The notes under the pieces: model-generated | The model's input: the letters and a program-made list of their open reading frames with translations, nothing else | Database searches by the model: none | What the model was told of the DNA's origin: nothing | In this document: positions 46,433 to 59,706 of the stretch, piece after piece | Layout: every line of letters begins with the position of its first letter | Position numbering within the stretch: the first letter of the stretch is position 1 | Source: Tetracentron sinense | Lineage: Eukaryota; Streptophyta; Magnoliopsida; Trochodendrales; Trochodendraceae | DNA: 64,000 nt | Assembly (NCBI GenBank): GCA_015143295.1 | Contig: CM026557.1 | Coordinates: forward strand, 43,719,965-43,783,964 | Reading direction: 5' to 3' | Position numbers and translations under genes: made by a program

Positions 46433-47380
46433 CATGTTCAATTAATATAGGTTAACATTTGTTAACTAAGGGTGTTAACTAAGGGATGTTGCCTATTTCA
46501 AGATCGTCCAAAAGTAACCAAAAGAATAATATGTGGGTAACTTGTTGATCTTTTGTAACCTTGAACTACAAAAACCATTACAACCAAGTCTCACATTAGA
46601 GTGGGAGTGAAACTTGTCGACAATAGTCTTTTTAGCCTTAGCTACAAAAGCCTAATAAGCTACCAACACATCGTAAAAAGCGTATGATATAATATTTTAA
46701 AGAGTAGTGGTTAGAGGACCCGTAGGTCCTTTACTAAACTCACCGCCGTGTCCCATGTCCCTTTTAACCCTGGTTAAGCTTAACTAAATTATAGTTAAGA
46801 TTGTTGTTTCTTCTTATTCTAAAAACCAAGTTTGGATTGCTTAACCCTAGGAGTGAGTGAATGTTAACCATACTTGATGAGTGTTAAAATTAGACCCTAA
46901 GTAACTAAAGTGCGGAGCGAGAGCGGGAATAGGAGCATGAACATCAAATTTTGATTTAGGATAAGATTGAGAGCACCGATATATATCACTCCTTTTGGCC
47001 ACTCACTCTTTTTGAAAACTGTTAAGATTTTATTCACTCACATGTGTTCAACTTATTTAATTAGCCCAATATTTACTTACTGCTAAAGAAGTGTAGAGAT
47101 TAAGGTGGCGTTTGGATAGACTTCCTAACAACTTCTACGATTTGTGGGTTGTGGGGTTGAGGGAATCAAAAGTTGGGCCTATTATGTTTGAGTTATCACT
47201 TTCATTTCAACTTTCTGAAAAAATGGAAAATCCGTGGAAATTGGAATATCGACTCCCTCCCTCGAAAAGCAAGATTTCATTGTTTCTGTGGGAAGTCGAC
47301 ATACGAAGAGCTAAACCATCATATAAAAGGCAATTTTTTTTGGGTTTTCTCGCACTTCGGCCCTTCCTCCTCAGCTCATG
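46433..47380. other. Intergenic sequence between duplication and Copia element
   Basis: 46735-46885 holds a copy of the CCCTTTTAACCCTGGTTAAG module with GGAGTGAGTGAATGTTAACC. Open frames at 47112-47414 look like chance. Nothing else is recognised. Confidence 0.4.
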
Positions 47381-47387
47381 CTCTGCT

Positions 47388-47851
47388 TGTTATAAATATG
47401 GCTTGATTGTTTGATCGATTGGACACTTAGCTCCAATCGAACAGGGCACGAACAAGAATTGGTAGCAAATTGTTGGTATTGCCTTGAGTTCAATCTGATC
47501 GAATCGGAGACTAAGTTCCGATCGATCGGACTTACGGGAATTCCAATTCCATGATTCTTATTTTAGGGTGGATCCTTGAGGGTATAAATATTTAATTTCG
47601 ACCTAGGGTTTGTATGCTTGAGAAACTGTAAAAGGGAAGCCGTTAGAGAGTGAGAGATCTCTTGTAAGCTTGTATTGATTCTCATAGTGAAGAACTCCGA
47701 TCATCATCTCCTGTGGATGTAGGCATTTAGCTGATCGACCACGTAAATCTTGTCTCTTGTGTGATTGTATTCTTTTGTTGGTTTGTTTCTTTATTGTTTG
47801 GTTTGCTATTCTCTTGTTTTAGTTAGATCCATAAGGGCATTTTCCGCAACA
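47388..47851 (+). repeat. Left LTR of the Copia element (start uncertain)
   Basis: 47630-47851 matches 60550-60767 of the solo LTR closely (CTTGTAAG, TTGATTCTCATAGTGAA, CTCCGATCATCATC, TTGGTTTGCTATT). TATA box GGTATAAATAT at 47581. TCGA palindromes at 47413-47530. The region upstream does not align to the solo LTR, so the 5' end may be lost or rearranged. Confidence 0.65.
47413..47530 (+). promoter_or_regulatory. Paired TCGA palindromes in a Copia U3
   Basis: GATCGATTGG...CCAATCGAAC (47413-47442) and GATCGAATCGG...CCGATCGATCGG (47498-47529) each form an inverted pair. They lie 50-170 bp upstream of the TATA box at 47581. Confidence 0.6.
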
Positions 47852-50800
47852 AATTGATATTAGAGCTTTGGGTTTTCGAGAAAAAGGGTGGCTCCAAAAT
47901 TATCAAAGGTTTCGAATGTAAAGTTCGAGGTGGAAAAGTTTGACGAGAGAAATAATTTGGGACTTTGGCAAGTCCAAGTGGAGGATGTTTTAATTCAACA
48001 GAGTTTTCATAAAGCCTTGAAACGTGTGAAGGATAAACTGGAAGACACGACGGATGATGATTGGGAAGAGTTTGATCTTCAAGCATGCAGTACTATTTGA
48101 TTGTGTTTGGCTAAGGAGATCACGTACAACGTGATGTATGAGAAGTCGACGAGTTTGATCTGGTCAAAGCTTGAAAGTCTCTACATGACGAAGTCTCTCA
48201 CAAACCGATTATATCTAAACAAGAAATTATACACCTTTTAGATGAAGGAAGGTACGTCAATGCATGATCATCTTAATGATTTTAGTACAATAGTCTCTGA
48301 ACTACTAAGCATAGATGTTAAGACCGATGAAGAAGATAAAGCCTTTCTTCTTTTGTATTATCTCCCCGATACGTATGAGCATTTAGTTACTATATTGCTA
48401 TTAGGGAAGGATACTATCGATTATGATGACGCTACAATAACGCTTCTTTCCAATGAATTTAGGAAGAAGACTCTTAATAGTGATTCTTAGGTAGAAAGTT
48501 GTTTTTTTAGGAGGACAGAAAACAAGAAATTTTGAAAGTGTAGGTCTAGATCAAAATCAAGGAGTTGAAAAGACTCAGCATGCTACTTTTGTTACAAGAA
48601 GGGTCACTTCTAAGTAGACTGTTTGAAATTGAAAAATAAGGACAATAGGAATAAGGGTACAAATTCTGACACAACAAGTGTGGCAGAAAATGATTCGGAT
48701 GATGCTGTAAATGTTTTTTAAGGTAGTATCTTGTGGTAGGGATACTTCAAATGAATGGATTTTATATTCCGGTTGTTCTTATCACATGTGTCATACCAAG
48801 GACTTGTTTACGACCTATATAGGTGTAAATGGTGGTACTGTTTTAATAGGTAACAATATGACCTGTAAAACATTGGGGATATGAACAATTAAAATTAAGA
48901 TGCGTGATGAAATTGTGAGGGTCTTGACTGAGGTCAGACATGTTCCAAATTTGAAGAAGAAACTGGTTTCCTTAGGTGCTTTAGACTCCAATGGGTGCAA
49001 GATTATAATGGAAGATGGGGTTATGAAGGTTGTCAGAGGTGTATTGGTGGTGATGAAGGGTAACAAGTCAGGAAACCTGTATTCCATCTAGGAATCCAAT
49101 AACAGGTAGTGCAGCAGTGTCTACTTCAACATACAATGATTCAGTATCCACACATTTATAGCATATGCAATTGGGGCATATGAGTGATATGGGATTGACT
49201 GAATTGAGCAAGAGAGGCATGTTTGGTGGGGTGAAGACTGGAAAACTGGATTTCTGTGAGCATTGTGAATTTGACAAACAGTGCAGGATAAAGTTCAATT
49301 CAACTATGCGCCGTACAAAAGGCACTCTAGATTACATCCACTCGAATGTGTGGGATCTCTCACAAGTAGCCTCAAAAGGGGGATCTAGGTATTTTGTTTC
49401 CTTTATCGATGACTTCTTACGCAATGGATGAATTTATACTTTGAAGAGTAAGGATGAAGTTTTCGAAACATTTAAGAAGTGGAAGGCAATGGTTGAGAAT
49501 CAGACTGGAAAGATGATTAAGCGGTTGAGAATCGATAATTGGGGTGAGTACAAGTACACACAATTCTTGAAGTTTTGCGAAGAAGTAATTGCCAGACACT
49601 TTACAAAAAGAGAAACACCATAGCAAAATGGGGTAGTAGAAGGGATGAATTGTACCCTATTAGAAATAGCAAGTTGTATGTTATGTAACGCCGGGTTGGG
49701 TAAAGAGTTTTGGGCTGAGGCCGATAACACGACTTGTTTTCTTGTAAACAGATCACCGTCTACAGCGATAGAGTGTAAGACTCCTCGTGAGGTATGGTCG
49801 GGTGAATCAGCTGATTACAAGTCACTTACAATTTTTGGATGTCTTGCTTACTTCCATGCCAGGGAAGGTAAGATTGATCCAAGAGTTAAGAAGGTGCTTT
49901 TTCTGGGTTATGCAAGTGGTGTGAAAGAATATAGATTATGGTGTCCAGAATTACATAAATTTGTAATTAGTAGAGATGTCACATATGATGAATCTGTTAT
50001 GTAAACTTTTAGCAAGCAGAAGTGTGTACATGAGGAGAGTATGGATGATCCTGTGCAGGTGGAGTTTGACACTCCAAAACCATCGATAGAGATTGATGAA
50101 GAGAATGTTTCAAGTGAAGGAACATCTGAACAAATATCATAACAAAATCAACAACAGAGGCAGTCCTAATAGGTGTTAGAACCAAAAGGGCACTTAAGGC
50201 ACCAATTCGTTATGAGTTTGAAGATCTAGTAGTCTATGCACTTACTGTTGAGGGAGATGAGCCAGTTACAATCCATGAGGTTGTCAATGAGGATCATTAC
50301 AAGGAATGGAAGAAGACCATGGATGAAGAAGTGAGTTCTATTCACAAGAACCAGACTTGGGACATTGTAGTGCAGTTTGATCTTGAGTTGGAGCAACTTG
50401 ATGTAAAGATAACATTTCTTCATGGTGATTTGGAGGAGGATATCTTCATGAGTCAACCTAAGGGGTTTAAGGTTGCTGGGAAAGAAAGAAAAATATGCAA
50501 ACTGAAGTCTTTGTACGGGTTGAAACAATCACCAAGATAGTGGTACAAGAGGTTTGACACCTTTATGTTGGGGCATAGCTATACTAGGAGTGAGTATGAT
50601 TATTGTATTTATTTCACGAAACTTTTTGATTGATCATTAATTTACTTAATTTTCTATGTTGATGACATGTTGATTGTTGCTAAGAGCATGAAGGAAATCA
50701 ACAAGTTAAAATCTCAATTTTGTAGAGAGTTTGAGATGAAGGATTTGGATGGAGTTAAAAAGATTCTCAGGATGAAGATTCGCAAAGATAGGAAAAGTGT

Positions 50801-52149
50801 AGATTGTGTTTTTCATAGAGTATGTACCTTGTAAAGGTGATTTCCAAGTTTGGGATGGGAACTCAAAACCAATGAGTACTTTATTGGCTGCTCATTTTAG
50901 ACTTTCAGTTACTTTATCTACAAGGAGTGCGGATGAGCGAGAGTACATGTCATATGTTACATATAAGAGTGTAGTTGGTAGCATGATGTATGCGATGGTA
51001 TGCACTTGCCCAGATATTTTACGAGCAGTCAGTGTGGTCAGTAGATACATGACGAATCCGGAAAAGAACAATGGCAAGCGGTGAAATTATTGTTGAGGTA
51101 CATATGCGGTAGTATGAATGTATGTTTGGTCCATGAAGGGAACAAAACTTTGGAGTCCCATGTCAGGGGTAATGTTGATTATGATTATGTAGGTGACTTG
51201 GATTAGCGAAGGTCAACTACAGGATGATTTTTCACATTAGCTCATGGATCGATTAGTTTGAGGTTAATGTTACAACCTACAGTTGCTCTATTTACAACTA
51301 AGGCGGAGTATATGGTAGTGACTGAGGTCGTAAAGGAAACATTATGGCTCCAGGATTTGCTTGGTGAAAGAACCAAGTTCATCATGCAATGACCAAGCAC
51401 ATTGACGTTTGGTTTCACTTTATTTGAGGAATTATTAATGATGAAGAGATTGCTTTGCAGAAAGTTGGCAGCAAGGACAATCCGGTTGAGATGTTGACCA
51501 AGATAGTTACATTGATCAAGTTCGAGTATTAGACCATCTCCAAGAGAGGGTAGCAAATGGAGGTAGCAAATGTGTCATTTGCTATCCCATTTACATATTT
51601 GCTATCTCCATTTACACTTTTTAAAAAATTTCACTCCAAGAGAGGGTAGCAAATGGGGGTAGCAAATGTTATTTTATCATTTTTTTTTATCTTTTACCTA
51701 TTATGACCGTTTATGCTATAGTTCAAAAAAACGGTTTCGGACATCGTAACGGACACGACCGAAACTGTTACAGTACATCGTTACGGTACGGTTTCGGCCT
51801 TTACGACCTTTACAGTTTTTTTTGTTTTGTTTTAAAAAATCACAATAAATAAAAAATATAAAAAAAAATGTAAGGAAGAAGTAATAAGATTCTTAAGAAT
51901 TTTTTTCACAAAAAAATATCGTTTTACTTTCAGCAGATTGCTTGGGGGGTGGCAAGGGGCAGAGCCCCCCTGCGATGCACGAAGTGCATTTGCAATCTTG
52001 GCCTATTAGGCCCAGATTACGTCGAAAACGATATTTTTAGTGAAAAAACAATATTCTTTAGTGGAAAAATATGTCGAAAAACGTTACAGTACCTATACGT
52101 AGCATAATGGTATCGGGTAACGGTTTCAGCGTTTTCTAAAAAAATGATT

Positions 52150-52250
52150 TATGACAGTTTATAACCGTTTATTGCCTTTTATGACCGTTTATTGCCGTTT
52201 ATTACCGTTTATGACCGTTTATTGCTGTTTATGACCATTTGTGACCGTTG
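52150..52250. repeat. Short tandem repeats of GTTTATNACC type
   Basis: About eight units of 10-12 bp (TGACCGTTTATTGCCGTTTA and variants) lie upstream of the Harbinger transposase. Confidence 0.7.
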
Positions 52251-52365
52251 CAATTCAAATTTGAATTTTTGACTCTTTTCTTTATAAATGCAATAACTTC
52301 GTCACTCATTCTCACAAATATTTCTCATTTTCACCATCTTCTCAACTTCATAATCTCTTCTCTCT

Positions 52366-53642
52366 GATGGATCTACTTCTCTCCAACTCCGACCCCGCTC
52401 CTGCTCCCGACTATGAATTGGAGATGTTAGTTGTAGTTGCTCTACAACAAGAACAATCTAGTGCAGAGAGAAGAACAAGACCACGTCGCGGTTCCGTTCA
52501 AGGTCACTCAACTATTCGGCGTGATTAAGTTCAAGGTCACGAAAGACTCTATAACGACTATTTTGCTGAAAACCTGGTGTACTCCAATATTCAATTTCGA
52601 ATGAGCCGACCTCTTTTTTTTGCGAATACAGTCTGCAATGGAGGCTCATGACCCGTACTTTATCCTAAAAAGGAATGCAGCTGGAACCCTTGGTTTATCA
52701 TCTCTTCAAAAGGTCACTGCTGCAATGAGGATGCTTGCGTATGGTGTAGCGACAGATGCTGTGGACGACTATGTGAGGATCGGTGAAAGTACCTCAATCG
52801 AAAGTCTAAGAAGGTTTGTTAGGGCAGTGGTTGAGGTTTTTGGTGAAGAGTACTTGAGATCACCAAACAACGATGATATTTCTAGATTGCTAGCTCAAGG
52901 TGAGGTCCGTGGGTTTCCTAGGATGTTGAGGAGTATCGATTGCATGCATTGGAAGTGGAAGAATTGTCCAGTTGCATAGAAAGGTCAGTATGAAAGGAGA
53001 GGCCACCACGATCCATCGATTATTCTTGAAGCCATGGCTTCGTATGATCTTTGGATATGGCATGCTTTCTTTGGGTTACCGGGATCTCACAATGATATCA
53101 ATGTGTTAGAACGATCTTCTTTATTTACTAACCTCATCCAAGGAGCAACACCTCTAGTCAATTATTCAATTAATGGTCATGACTACACAATAGAGTATTA
53201 TCTTGTTGATGACATATATCCCCCATGGTCAACATTTGTAAAAAAAATTCTATGTCTACGAGAGAATAAAGATAAACATTTTGTTGCAGCTCAAGAATCG
53301 GCAAGGAAGGACGTCGAGCGAGCATTTGGAGTGCTCAAAGCACGATTTGCAATTGTTCGTGGACCTTCCCATTTTTAGGATCTTCCAACACTCAGAGATA
53401 TCATGAAGGCGTGCATTATAATGCACAAAATGATAGTTGAAGATGAACGCGATGTTTACATATCTGACTTCAATTACGATGTAATTAAAGAAAATATTCC
53501 AGTGTCGCATAAGCGTACGGTAGAACTATCACAAATCATTCAAAATCACCGTCACATTCGAGATAGAAGAATACATTCTCAACTCCAAACAGATCTTGTT
53601 GAGCACTTGTGGAAACTACAGGGGGCTCGTATGAACGCCTAA
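52366..53642 (+). pseudogene. Harbinger transposase (DDE_Tnp_4), broken
   Basis: From ATG 52366: a disordered N-terminus (SAERRTRPRRGSVQGHS), then the helical part (MSRPLF; AMEAHDPYF, LSSLQKVTAAMRMLAYG) and the catalytic fold. D1 lies in RSIDCMHWKW (near 52940), D2 in GLPGSHNDINVL (near 53090) and E in ESARKDVERAFGVLKARF (near 53320). The end is at 53642. It is disrupted by a stop near 52527, a shift at the T-run near 52613, and in-frame TAG codons at 52977 and 53377 where the family has Trp. In active relatives it cuts and joins DNA at TWA sites with the ORF1 partner. Confidence 0.85.
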
Positions 53643-53699
53643 ATACAATAATGATAGTAAATAATGAAAAGAAATAACTACTTTTCAAACACCACCCAA

Positions 53700-54675
53700 A
53701 CCTCTTTGAAGAATTTGCATCTTAAGGCGCCTATAATATTCTTGGGCATCAGGAGTCATTCCACTTGTATCCATCGTCATTATTCTCTCTTCTTCAGCTA
53801 TTTGTTTCGTTGTTGTTTATCTGCTTTCAGGTTTAGCTGCATTTCAGCCAACTCCAATTTTTTTGCAATTGTATGCCTTTTTTCTTCAATTGCCTCCAAG
53901 TATGCTGCATCAGTTTTCTTTCTCGCTTCCATTATTTCTTTTAAAAGATCCACAACAATAGGCGTTTCTATGATGTTTTTTTTTCGCGATCTCGTATCTT
54001 TCGCTTCTCAGCATTCCTGCCTGGTGGTCTTTGCACAAAATCAGTGTTTGGGGTGTCGTCCTCTGTAAGATTTATGAGACTATCTGGAGTAGAAGGTGAT
54101 GACATGTCGGAAAATTATTTCGCCGCCTTGCCTTTAAATGGTGATTTGTGCTTGCTAATGTCATCCATCCACTTCGGCTGGAGTCTTAATAGATTCTAAC
54201 AATGGTCGAACATGAATTTTTTTCCAACCGTTTGTTCGTATAATGCTTTTGCATCCACAATCTGAAAAATACAAATCTTAATTAAATACATGCAAAACAA
54301 TAATAATCAATTATATAATTTATATTTATATATTTAGGTTTACCTTATCTTGCTTATTTTTTCCACTTTGGCACATTTTTTCAATTTGAGTAAGACAACC
54401 ACAAAATTTATTGGTTGCATGTTGAATAGTTGCCCACCGTTGTAGTGACTTTTTATCCCGATCGCTATCAATTTTCTTGTAATAGTGAAAATATTGCTAC
54501 ACTCGCGCCCAAAAACCGTTTTTACTTTGATCATTCCTGTGCACTCTATCTGTACTGATGCTGAGTCATGCCGTCACAAGAAGAATGTCTTTTTATGCGT
54601 TGAAGCTGGCGCCTCGTCTTTTTTTTGTGCTCTCGGACGGAATGCTAGATTGAGAGGAAAATTGAGAATCCATGT
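53700..54675 (-). pseudogene. Harbinger ORF1, Myb/SANT-like DNA-binding partner, broken
   Basis: Minus strand from ATG near 54675: MDSQFSSQSSIPSE, KRRGASFNA, NGFWARV, ATIQHATNKFCGCLTQIEK, then after a probable intron DAKALYEQTVGKKFMFDHC, PKWMDDISKHKSPFKGKAAK and DSLINLTEDDTPNTDFVQR. This matches the 'glutathione S-transferase T3/NAM-associated' plant proteins encoded by PIF elements. Several in-frame stops are present. It is thought to help the transposase bind or enter the nucleus. Confidence 0.65.
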
Positions 54676-55210
54676 CAAAATTATTTTTAAAAACCTTTTT
54701 GTTACATAAACAAAGAAAAGAAGTGAGAAATTGATATGGGTGGTCTTGGTTTTTATACCCATTGCTCAATGAAATAGCCTCAATGAAATAGCCGTTGGCT
54801 TTCCGTTTGTGAACGTTGCATATATATCTATTGGCAAAAGGCTATTGAGAAACATATGAAAGAGCCGTTGTATATGCATGGCAGGTTGTACTTGCAATGG
54901 GACTCACATTCTTAAATAAAAAAACCCCATTTGCCATGTCTCTTCCTTCACGGCAAATTTGCTGTGAAGGAAGTCGGGTAGCAAATTTGCGTTTGGAGTT
55001 GCTGTGTCTGTTGGAGACATTAGCCGACGTGGCATAGCTTATGTCCTTTGTTACTTTGAAAGCTTTCTCTGTTGGAGATAGTCTTACTTGATCTTAATCA
55101 ATATTTTGCAAGTTTGAGCGCATTATGAGGCGCATTGGAAATGATGATCAGATAAAGTAATTTTCAAATGGAGAGAATTCAAATCAAGGTGAAGATTTGT
55201 GGAAAGTTAT

Positions 55211-55680
55211 TCAACATCTCCGTTTGTTTTTTGTTCTTTCATGGTTTCTATCTTAATCTTTCGTAGGATTTTTGAACCATGATTTCAATTATAATCTATT
55301 GTACATGGGAACTAAATCAGGCCTGCAAATTTTTTAGAGTTTTGACTAATTTTTCAGAGTTGCAGACTGCTGGAGCTTGGATGTTTAGGTTAAAAGTGTT
55401 TATGAAGAAATTATATAAATAGCATGGGGGAGGGGTGGAGTGCTGTTCATGGTTGAGTCTTTTTTAATAGCTTGATCTTTCATGCATCTAAAAACAACCC
55501 ACAAATACCACAATAAGAGATTCATTAGAAAAAAGGGTAGCAGCAGAAAACAGAAATTTTCATCGAATGAGCACCATAGATGATATAAGCATCACCATTT
55601 TAACCTGAACACTAAATCCCCCTTAACAGATTTACATCGACTTTCAAAAAGCCATCACATCTAATCTAAATTTGTGAAAT
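55211..55680. other. Intergenic sequence, 3' flank of histone H3
   Basis: Presumed 3' UTR of the minus-strand histone gene, AT-rich. Nothing else is recognised, and no right LTR of the Copia element was found. Confidence 0.4.
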
Positions 55681-56112
<432 letters not shown>

Positions 56113-56208
56113 CTAAAACGGAAGAATGAAAGCTCGAATTGCAGAGATTTTGTGTTTGTGCGATTAATGATGGATTTGGGGGGTATTTGTAGTAGGATAT
56201 CAAAGACA

Positions 56209-56340
56209 GAGACGCGGGAATTCTGAAATTTTTGTTTTTGAATATTTTTGCAAAAGCTATTAGAGACCGTTCGATTAGGAATGTAGTTGACGGTCAGGAT
56301 TGGCTAAACAGTAGTGACACGGCTTCTGATCTGCGTGTTG
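56209..56340 (-). promoter_or_regulatory. Histone H3 promoter elements (E2F-like, octamer-like)
   Basis: GAATTCCCGCGTC (minus, 56210-56222) is E2F-like. CGCAGATC (minus, 56328-56335) differs by one base from the plant histone octamer. A CCAAT on the plus strand (56351) may or may not matter. Function is inferred from motif similarity alone. Confidence 0.45.
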
Positions 56341-57340
56341 TTTAAAGTGACCAATCGTATTGTCTTCTCCTTTTAAACGGGTTGGTTTCTAGTTTACCTT
56401 TTGCAGCCTACCCAAATCAAATCTGACCCGATGCCTGTTGAGGCGTGCTTTCCCTACTCTCAGTCAAACTCTATTCTCAACCTCCACCAACCACCTATCC
56501 ATTATCAAATCAGTTATGGTGGTTAAAGCACTCTCTCTCATCAAGAATGCACAAGTGGTTGGTGGAGACTGATAGTAGAGTTTGACTAAGATTAGGGCTA
56601 GCATTTCTCATGCCTGTTTGGGTAAGAAAACTGAAAACCTTCAGTCGAACCCAAATAGTGAGGTGTGTCAGTCTAGCTCAATTGTTGAATAGCCTAAAGG
56701 ATAACCCGTAAATTAGTCTACAAATTAGAGTTGTTTTTTAGCCAATTTTGGCTTGAACTTGTTGGATTATGACTTGAGCTTGATTTGATTGTGAATATTC
56801 TAGATGGAGCTTGATTGAGTGTGGTTCATGAGGAAAAAAAAAAGTTCGAGCTGAGGTGAGTCCTAGTTGGCTTAAGTTTGACACACGAGATTATCTAATA
56901 TAATTTCAATAAATACATTTATTATAATATTACAATACACAAAATTATGGAGAATTAATATAATCGTCTACAAAATTAAGATTTGTGATTTTTCAATCCA
57001 GAGAGCAAGGTTGTTAGGATTTCTACTTTTAACTTTTGTTGTCATTATTATCTCTTAACTTATTTATTATAAATTAGAAATTATAATAAGCTACAAAAAA
57101 GTTAAGAATTAATTTATATTAATAGAATAACATTACCAAAAAGTACTATATATGTAAATATTTTGAATTGGCCTGAGCTGAGCTGAGCCGAGCCAAGCCG
57201 AATCACACATAGTATAGCTCAAGCTTTACTTGTTTGAAAAATCAAACTCAAATAAAAGTTTGGCTTGATTTGATAATATCAACTTGAGCTTGGCTCAAAA
57301 GAGTCCAACTAAGTTGACCCAACGTGCCAGCTTGACTTGA
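56341..57340. other. Intergenic sequence
   Basis: 56640-57345 is rich in CTTGAGCTTG/GAGCTGAGC words, which suggests a worn terminal-repeat element of the 'GAGCTCGGCTCG' kind, but I could not bound it. No gene is recognised. Confidence 0.35.
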
Positions 57341-57345
57341 GTGCA

Positions 57346-57746
57346 TCTAGGTTTGTAAACAAATCCAAATATATCCGAATTTGATTTGTATTCATATCCA
57401 TATAGTTGGATAATTATCTGAATAAATATCTGATGAATTGAATTCATAAAGTAAAATGATATTCGATTTAATAACGTAGCGGATATGAATAGTGGTGTAT
57501 CCGCTTTGCTAAATATTTGACTAATTAAAATTATATATATTATTGTCTTTACAAAACTATTCTTACATATGAATAAGTTCAGATATTTTGAAAATTGTAA
57601 TCGACTATTATTTGAATCCAACTACTATAATTGGAAAAATTCGAATATTATCCAAATTGATCGCATATTCTGAATATGAATATAAAATTTATTTTTTGTT
57701 ATCCGCCGAATAATGGAGCGAATTCGGGTAGCATATACTTAGTAAT
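57346..57746. mobile_element. Worn hAT-like MITE
   Basis: TAGGTTTGTAAACAAATCC then CCATATAGTTGGATAATTAT parallels the start of the 57747 element. Its right terminal bases are not recognisable. It directly adjoins the next element. Confidence 0.4.
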
Positions 57747-58049
57747 TAGGACTGTAAGCGGATGTAGATATCATCCGTATCCGATTCGCATCTGAATCCG
57801 TGTAGTAAGATAATTATCCAGATAGGTATCTGGCAGAGCGGATTCGGATAGTAAAATACTATTCGTGTATAATCAGATAGTATTTTAAAATAAAAATTTA
57901 TATATATTTATATTTTTTAATTTTTTAAAAAATTAATCGGATGATTCAGATTCTATCCGAATCTGAATATTTTAATCGGAGTCAGATATCCGAATATATA
58001 ATCGGATACGAATTCGGATATACCAATATCTGCTCCATTTACAGGCCTA
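57747..58049. mobile_element. hAT MITE, 303 bp, perfect 8-bp target duplication
   Basis: TAGGACTGTAAGCGG...CATTTACAGGCCTA lies between TTAGTAAT (57739-57746) and TTAGTAAT (58050-58057). It is filled with CGGATATC/ATCCGAAT words. A different subfamily from the TAGGGCTGTCAA elements. Confidence 0.85.
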
Positions 58050-59698
58050 TTAGTAATCAAATTTGCTCTATTTATGGTCTTAAGTGCATCCCTACTTAAA
58101 ATAACAAGCAAGTCCATATTGCTTAATTGGCGATTGCGCTCTCATGAGGGGGAATGGATTTTGTTTGGCCCTCATAGATGAAATTCATCTGACTTCCATC
58201 CCACTAGTCAACATGTGTCCCTCTTGACACCTTTTAACTGTGTTTAAGGTTCACTAACCCTTAGGGTTCAACCATCTAACCTTGGTTTTGTAAAAAAACT
58301 ATTAAAAAAATATAACTATGGAAGTTACAATTTCATAACTTGGGTTAAAAAAGACAGTTAAAGGGACTTTGTGGGCCAAACGGTTTTGGTCTGGGGAGGG
58401 CCAGACCAAATCCTATCCCCTCATGAAGGCATTCTAGGGTTCAAGACTTCAAGTTGTCGCAACCATATGTTGATCCACTCGCTATTTACTAACCCACTAA
58501 CCCTAATCGCTAACCATAATTAAATTCCTGCTGCAACGTACCAAAAAATCTATACATGATTGGTTTTAGAGATACCTGCCTTAGTGCCAATAGGCCAAAG
58601 GTTGTATCATTTTTTGCCACTTTGGTGATCAAATGTCATATTCCATGTTTGTCTTTGTATTAAGTAGTTTATTTTTCGTCAAGGGCAGTGATTAGCCCAC
58701 CACACATTTAACTATGTAGTCAAATGTCATATCTACATGTCCTTTTTAATACTCCTTTAATTATGGTTAAACTTAAGAAAATTAAGGTTAATATTTTTAT
58801 AAAAAAAATAATTGTAAATTGCTTACCTTTAGAAAAGCCTGAATCTTAACCACAATTGATAATTGTTAAAAGGAGGGCATGGACCAATAAGGATTACACA
58901 TTCCATTACACAGTGGAATGTTGATGCAGAGTAAGTGACAGAGAATTTCATAGAATTGTTGGATTGTCAACAATCCAAACGAAAGACATAAAAGCTCTAG
59001 CTCTAGTAGAAATCATGAGCCTCGGAATCAGAATCATGCGAAATTTATGCGATTGATTGGAAACGTTGAGATCTTTAAGATCCATAGCTTTGCCATGAAT
59101 TTTTCATTTTTTTTGCCAGATTCACTCATTTAGGCCTCGGAAACAACAATTTTGCCATTTTTAGAAATATTTTTTTTAGTAGTAACTTTAGCTATAGAAG
59201 TCAAAATTGCCCATCGTTGATTCTGGCATATTTCTAGTATTCAATATTAGTAATTTCCGTGGTTAGTTCACTTTTTTCTATTTTTAGTCATTTATGTATT
59301 TTGCTTAATTTAAAATCATAGTTGTAGAGTTGTAAGCCGCAAGGCAAAGACAATTTGTTTTGAATAAAATTTCAGAGAGTTCTCTCTTTTCCCTATTGTT
59401 CTTGGAGAATGTGAATCAACAAGACAATGTATGCTCATTATCCCTGATATTTTCCTTGAGAAAAATCAATAGATTTAGTGGAAGGTTATGTGATTGACGC
59501 GATCAAAATCATTTTCTAACGCTCGTTGCATCAAATGTGATGGAAAATTAAAGATTTCCCTTTTGATAATGTTGTTGCCCTTCAAAAAAAAAAAGACAAC
59601 GTTGTCAACTTTAAGGCACCTACACTATCAGATTTCATGGCATCAAATGTTCAAATAATTTTGAACCAAAGGGGTCATTCTTTTTGCTTGATTGATTG
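58050..59698. other. Intergenic sequence with GTGGTTAA modules
   Basis: 58195-58290 and 58730-58880 each carry the GTCCCTCTTGACACC / TTTAACTGTG module; 58430-58550 looks like a worn SINE (CTAACCCACTAACCCTAATC). No gene is recognised. Confidence 0.4.
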
Positions 59699-59706
59699 GT
59701 GTGACA

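Larger units (their letters stand above)
51532..55083. mobile_element. PIF/Harbinger DNA transposon, complete ends, 3.55 kb
   Basis: GACCATCTCCAAGAGAGGG and its mirror CTCTGTTGGAGATAGTC lie between TTA (51529-51531) and TTA (55084-55086), the PIF/Harbinger target. It holds a transposase frame (plus) and a Myb/SANT-like ORF1 (minus), arranged tail to tail. It sits in the 3' part of the Copia element, whose RNase H region is continuous on the two sides (...IKFEY|YL). Subterminal repeats 'GGTAGCAAATG' occur at the left and TTTGC/GCAAATTTGC at the right. Both genes have stops, so it is not autonomous now. Confidence 0.9.
47388..55210 (+). mobile_element. Copia element, Tork/Tnt1-like, broken, with a Harbinger inside
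   Basis: The left LTR ends at 47851 with CCGCAACA, followed by a degenerate initiator-Met primer site (TTGATATTAGAGCTTTGGG). Gag follows (about 47890-48490), then a CCHC knuckle (48579-48620), protease, integrase (about 49160-50000), reverse transcriptase (about 50280-50790, YVDDM) and RNase H up to the Harbinger insertion at 51532. The tail resumes at 55084 and reaches a purine-rich stretch near 55190. The left LTR's start and a right LTR were not found. The gag resembles Tnt1. It is a fossil with many breaks and looks old. Confidence 0.8.

Noticed and set aside
47112-47414. Frames before the Copia LTR as a separate gene
   Set aside because: No domain, no splice context, and two overlapping frames of equal quality; probably chance.
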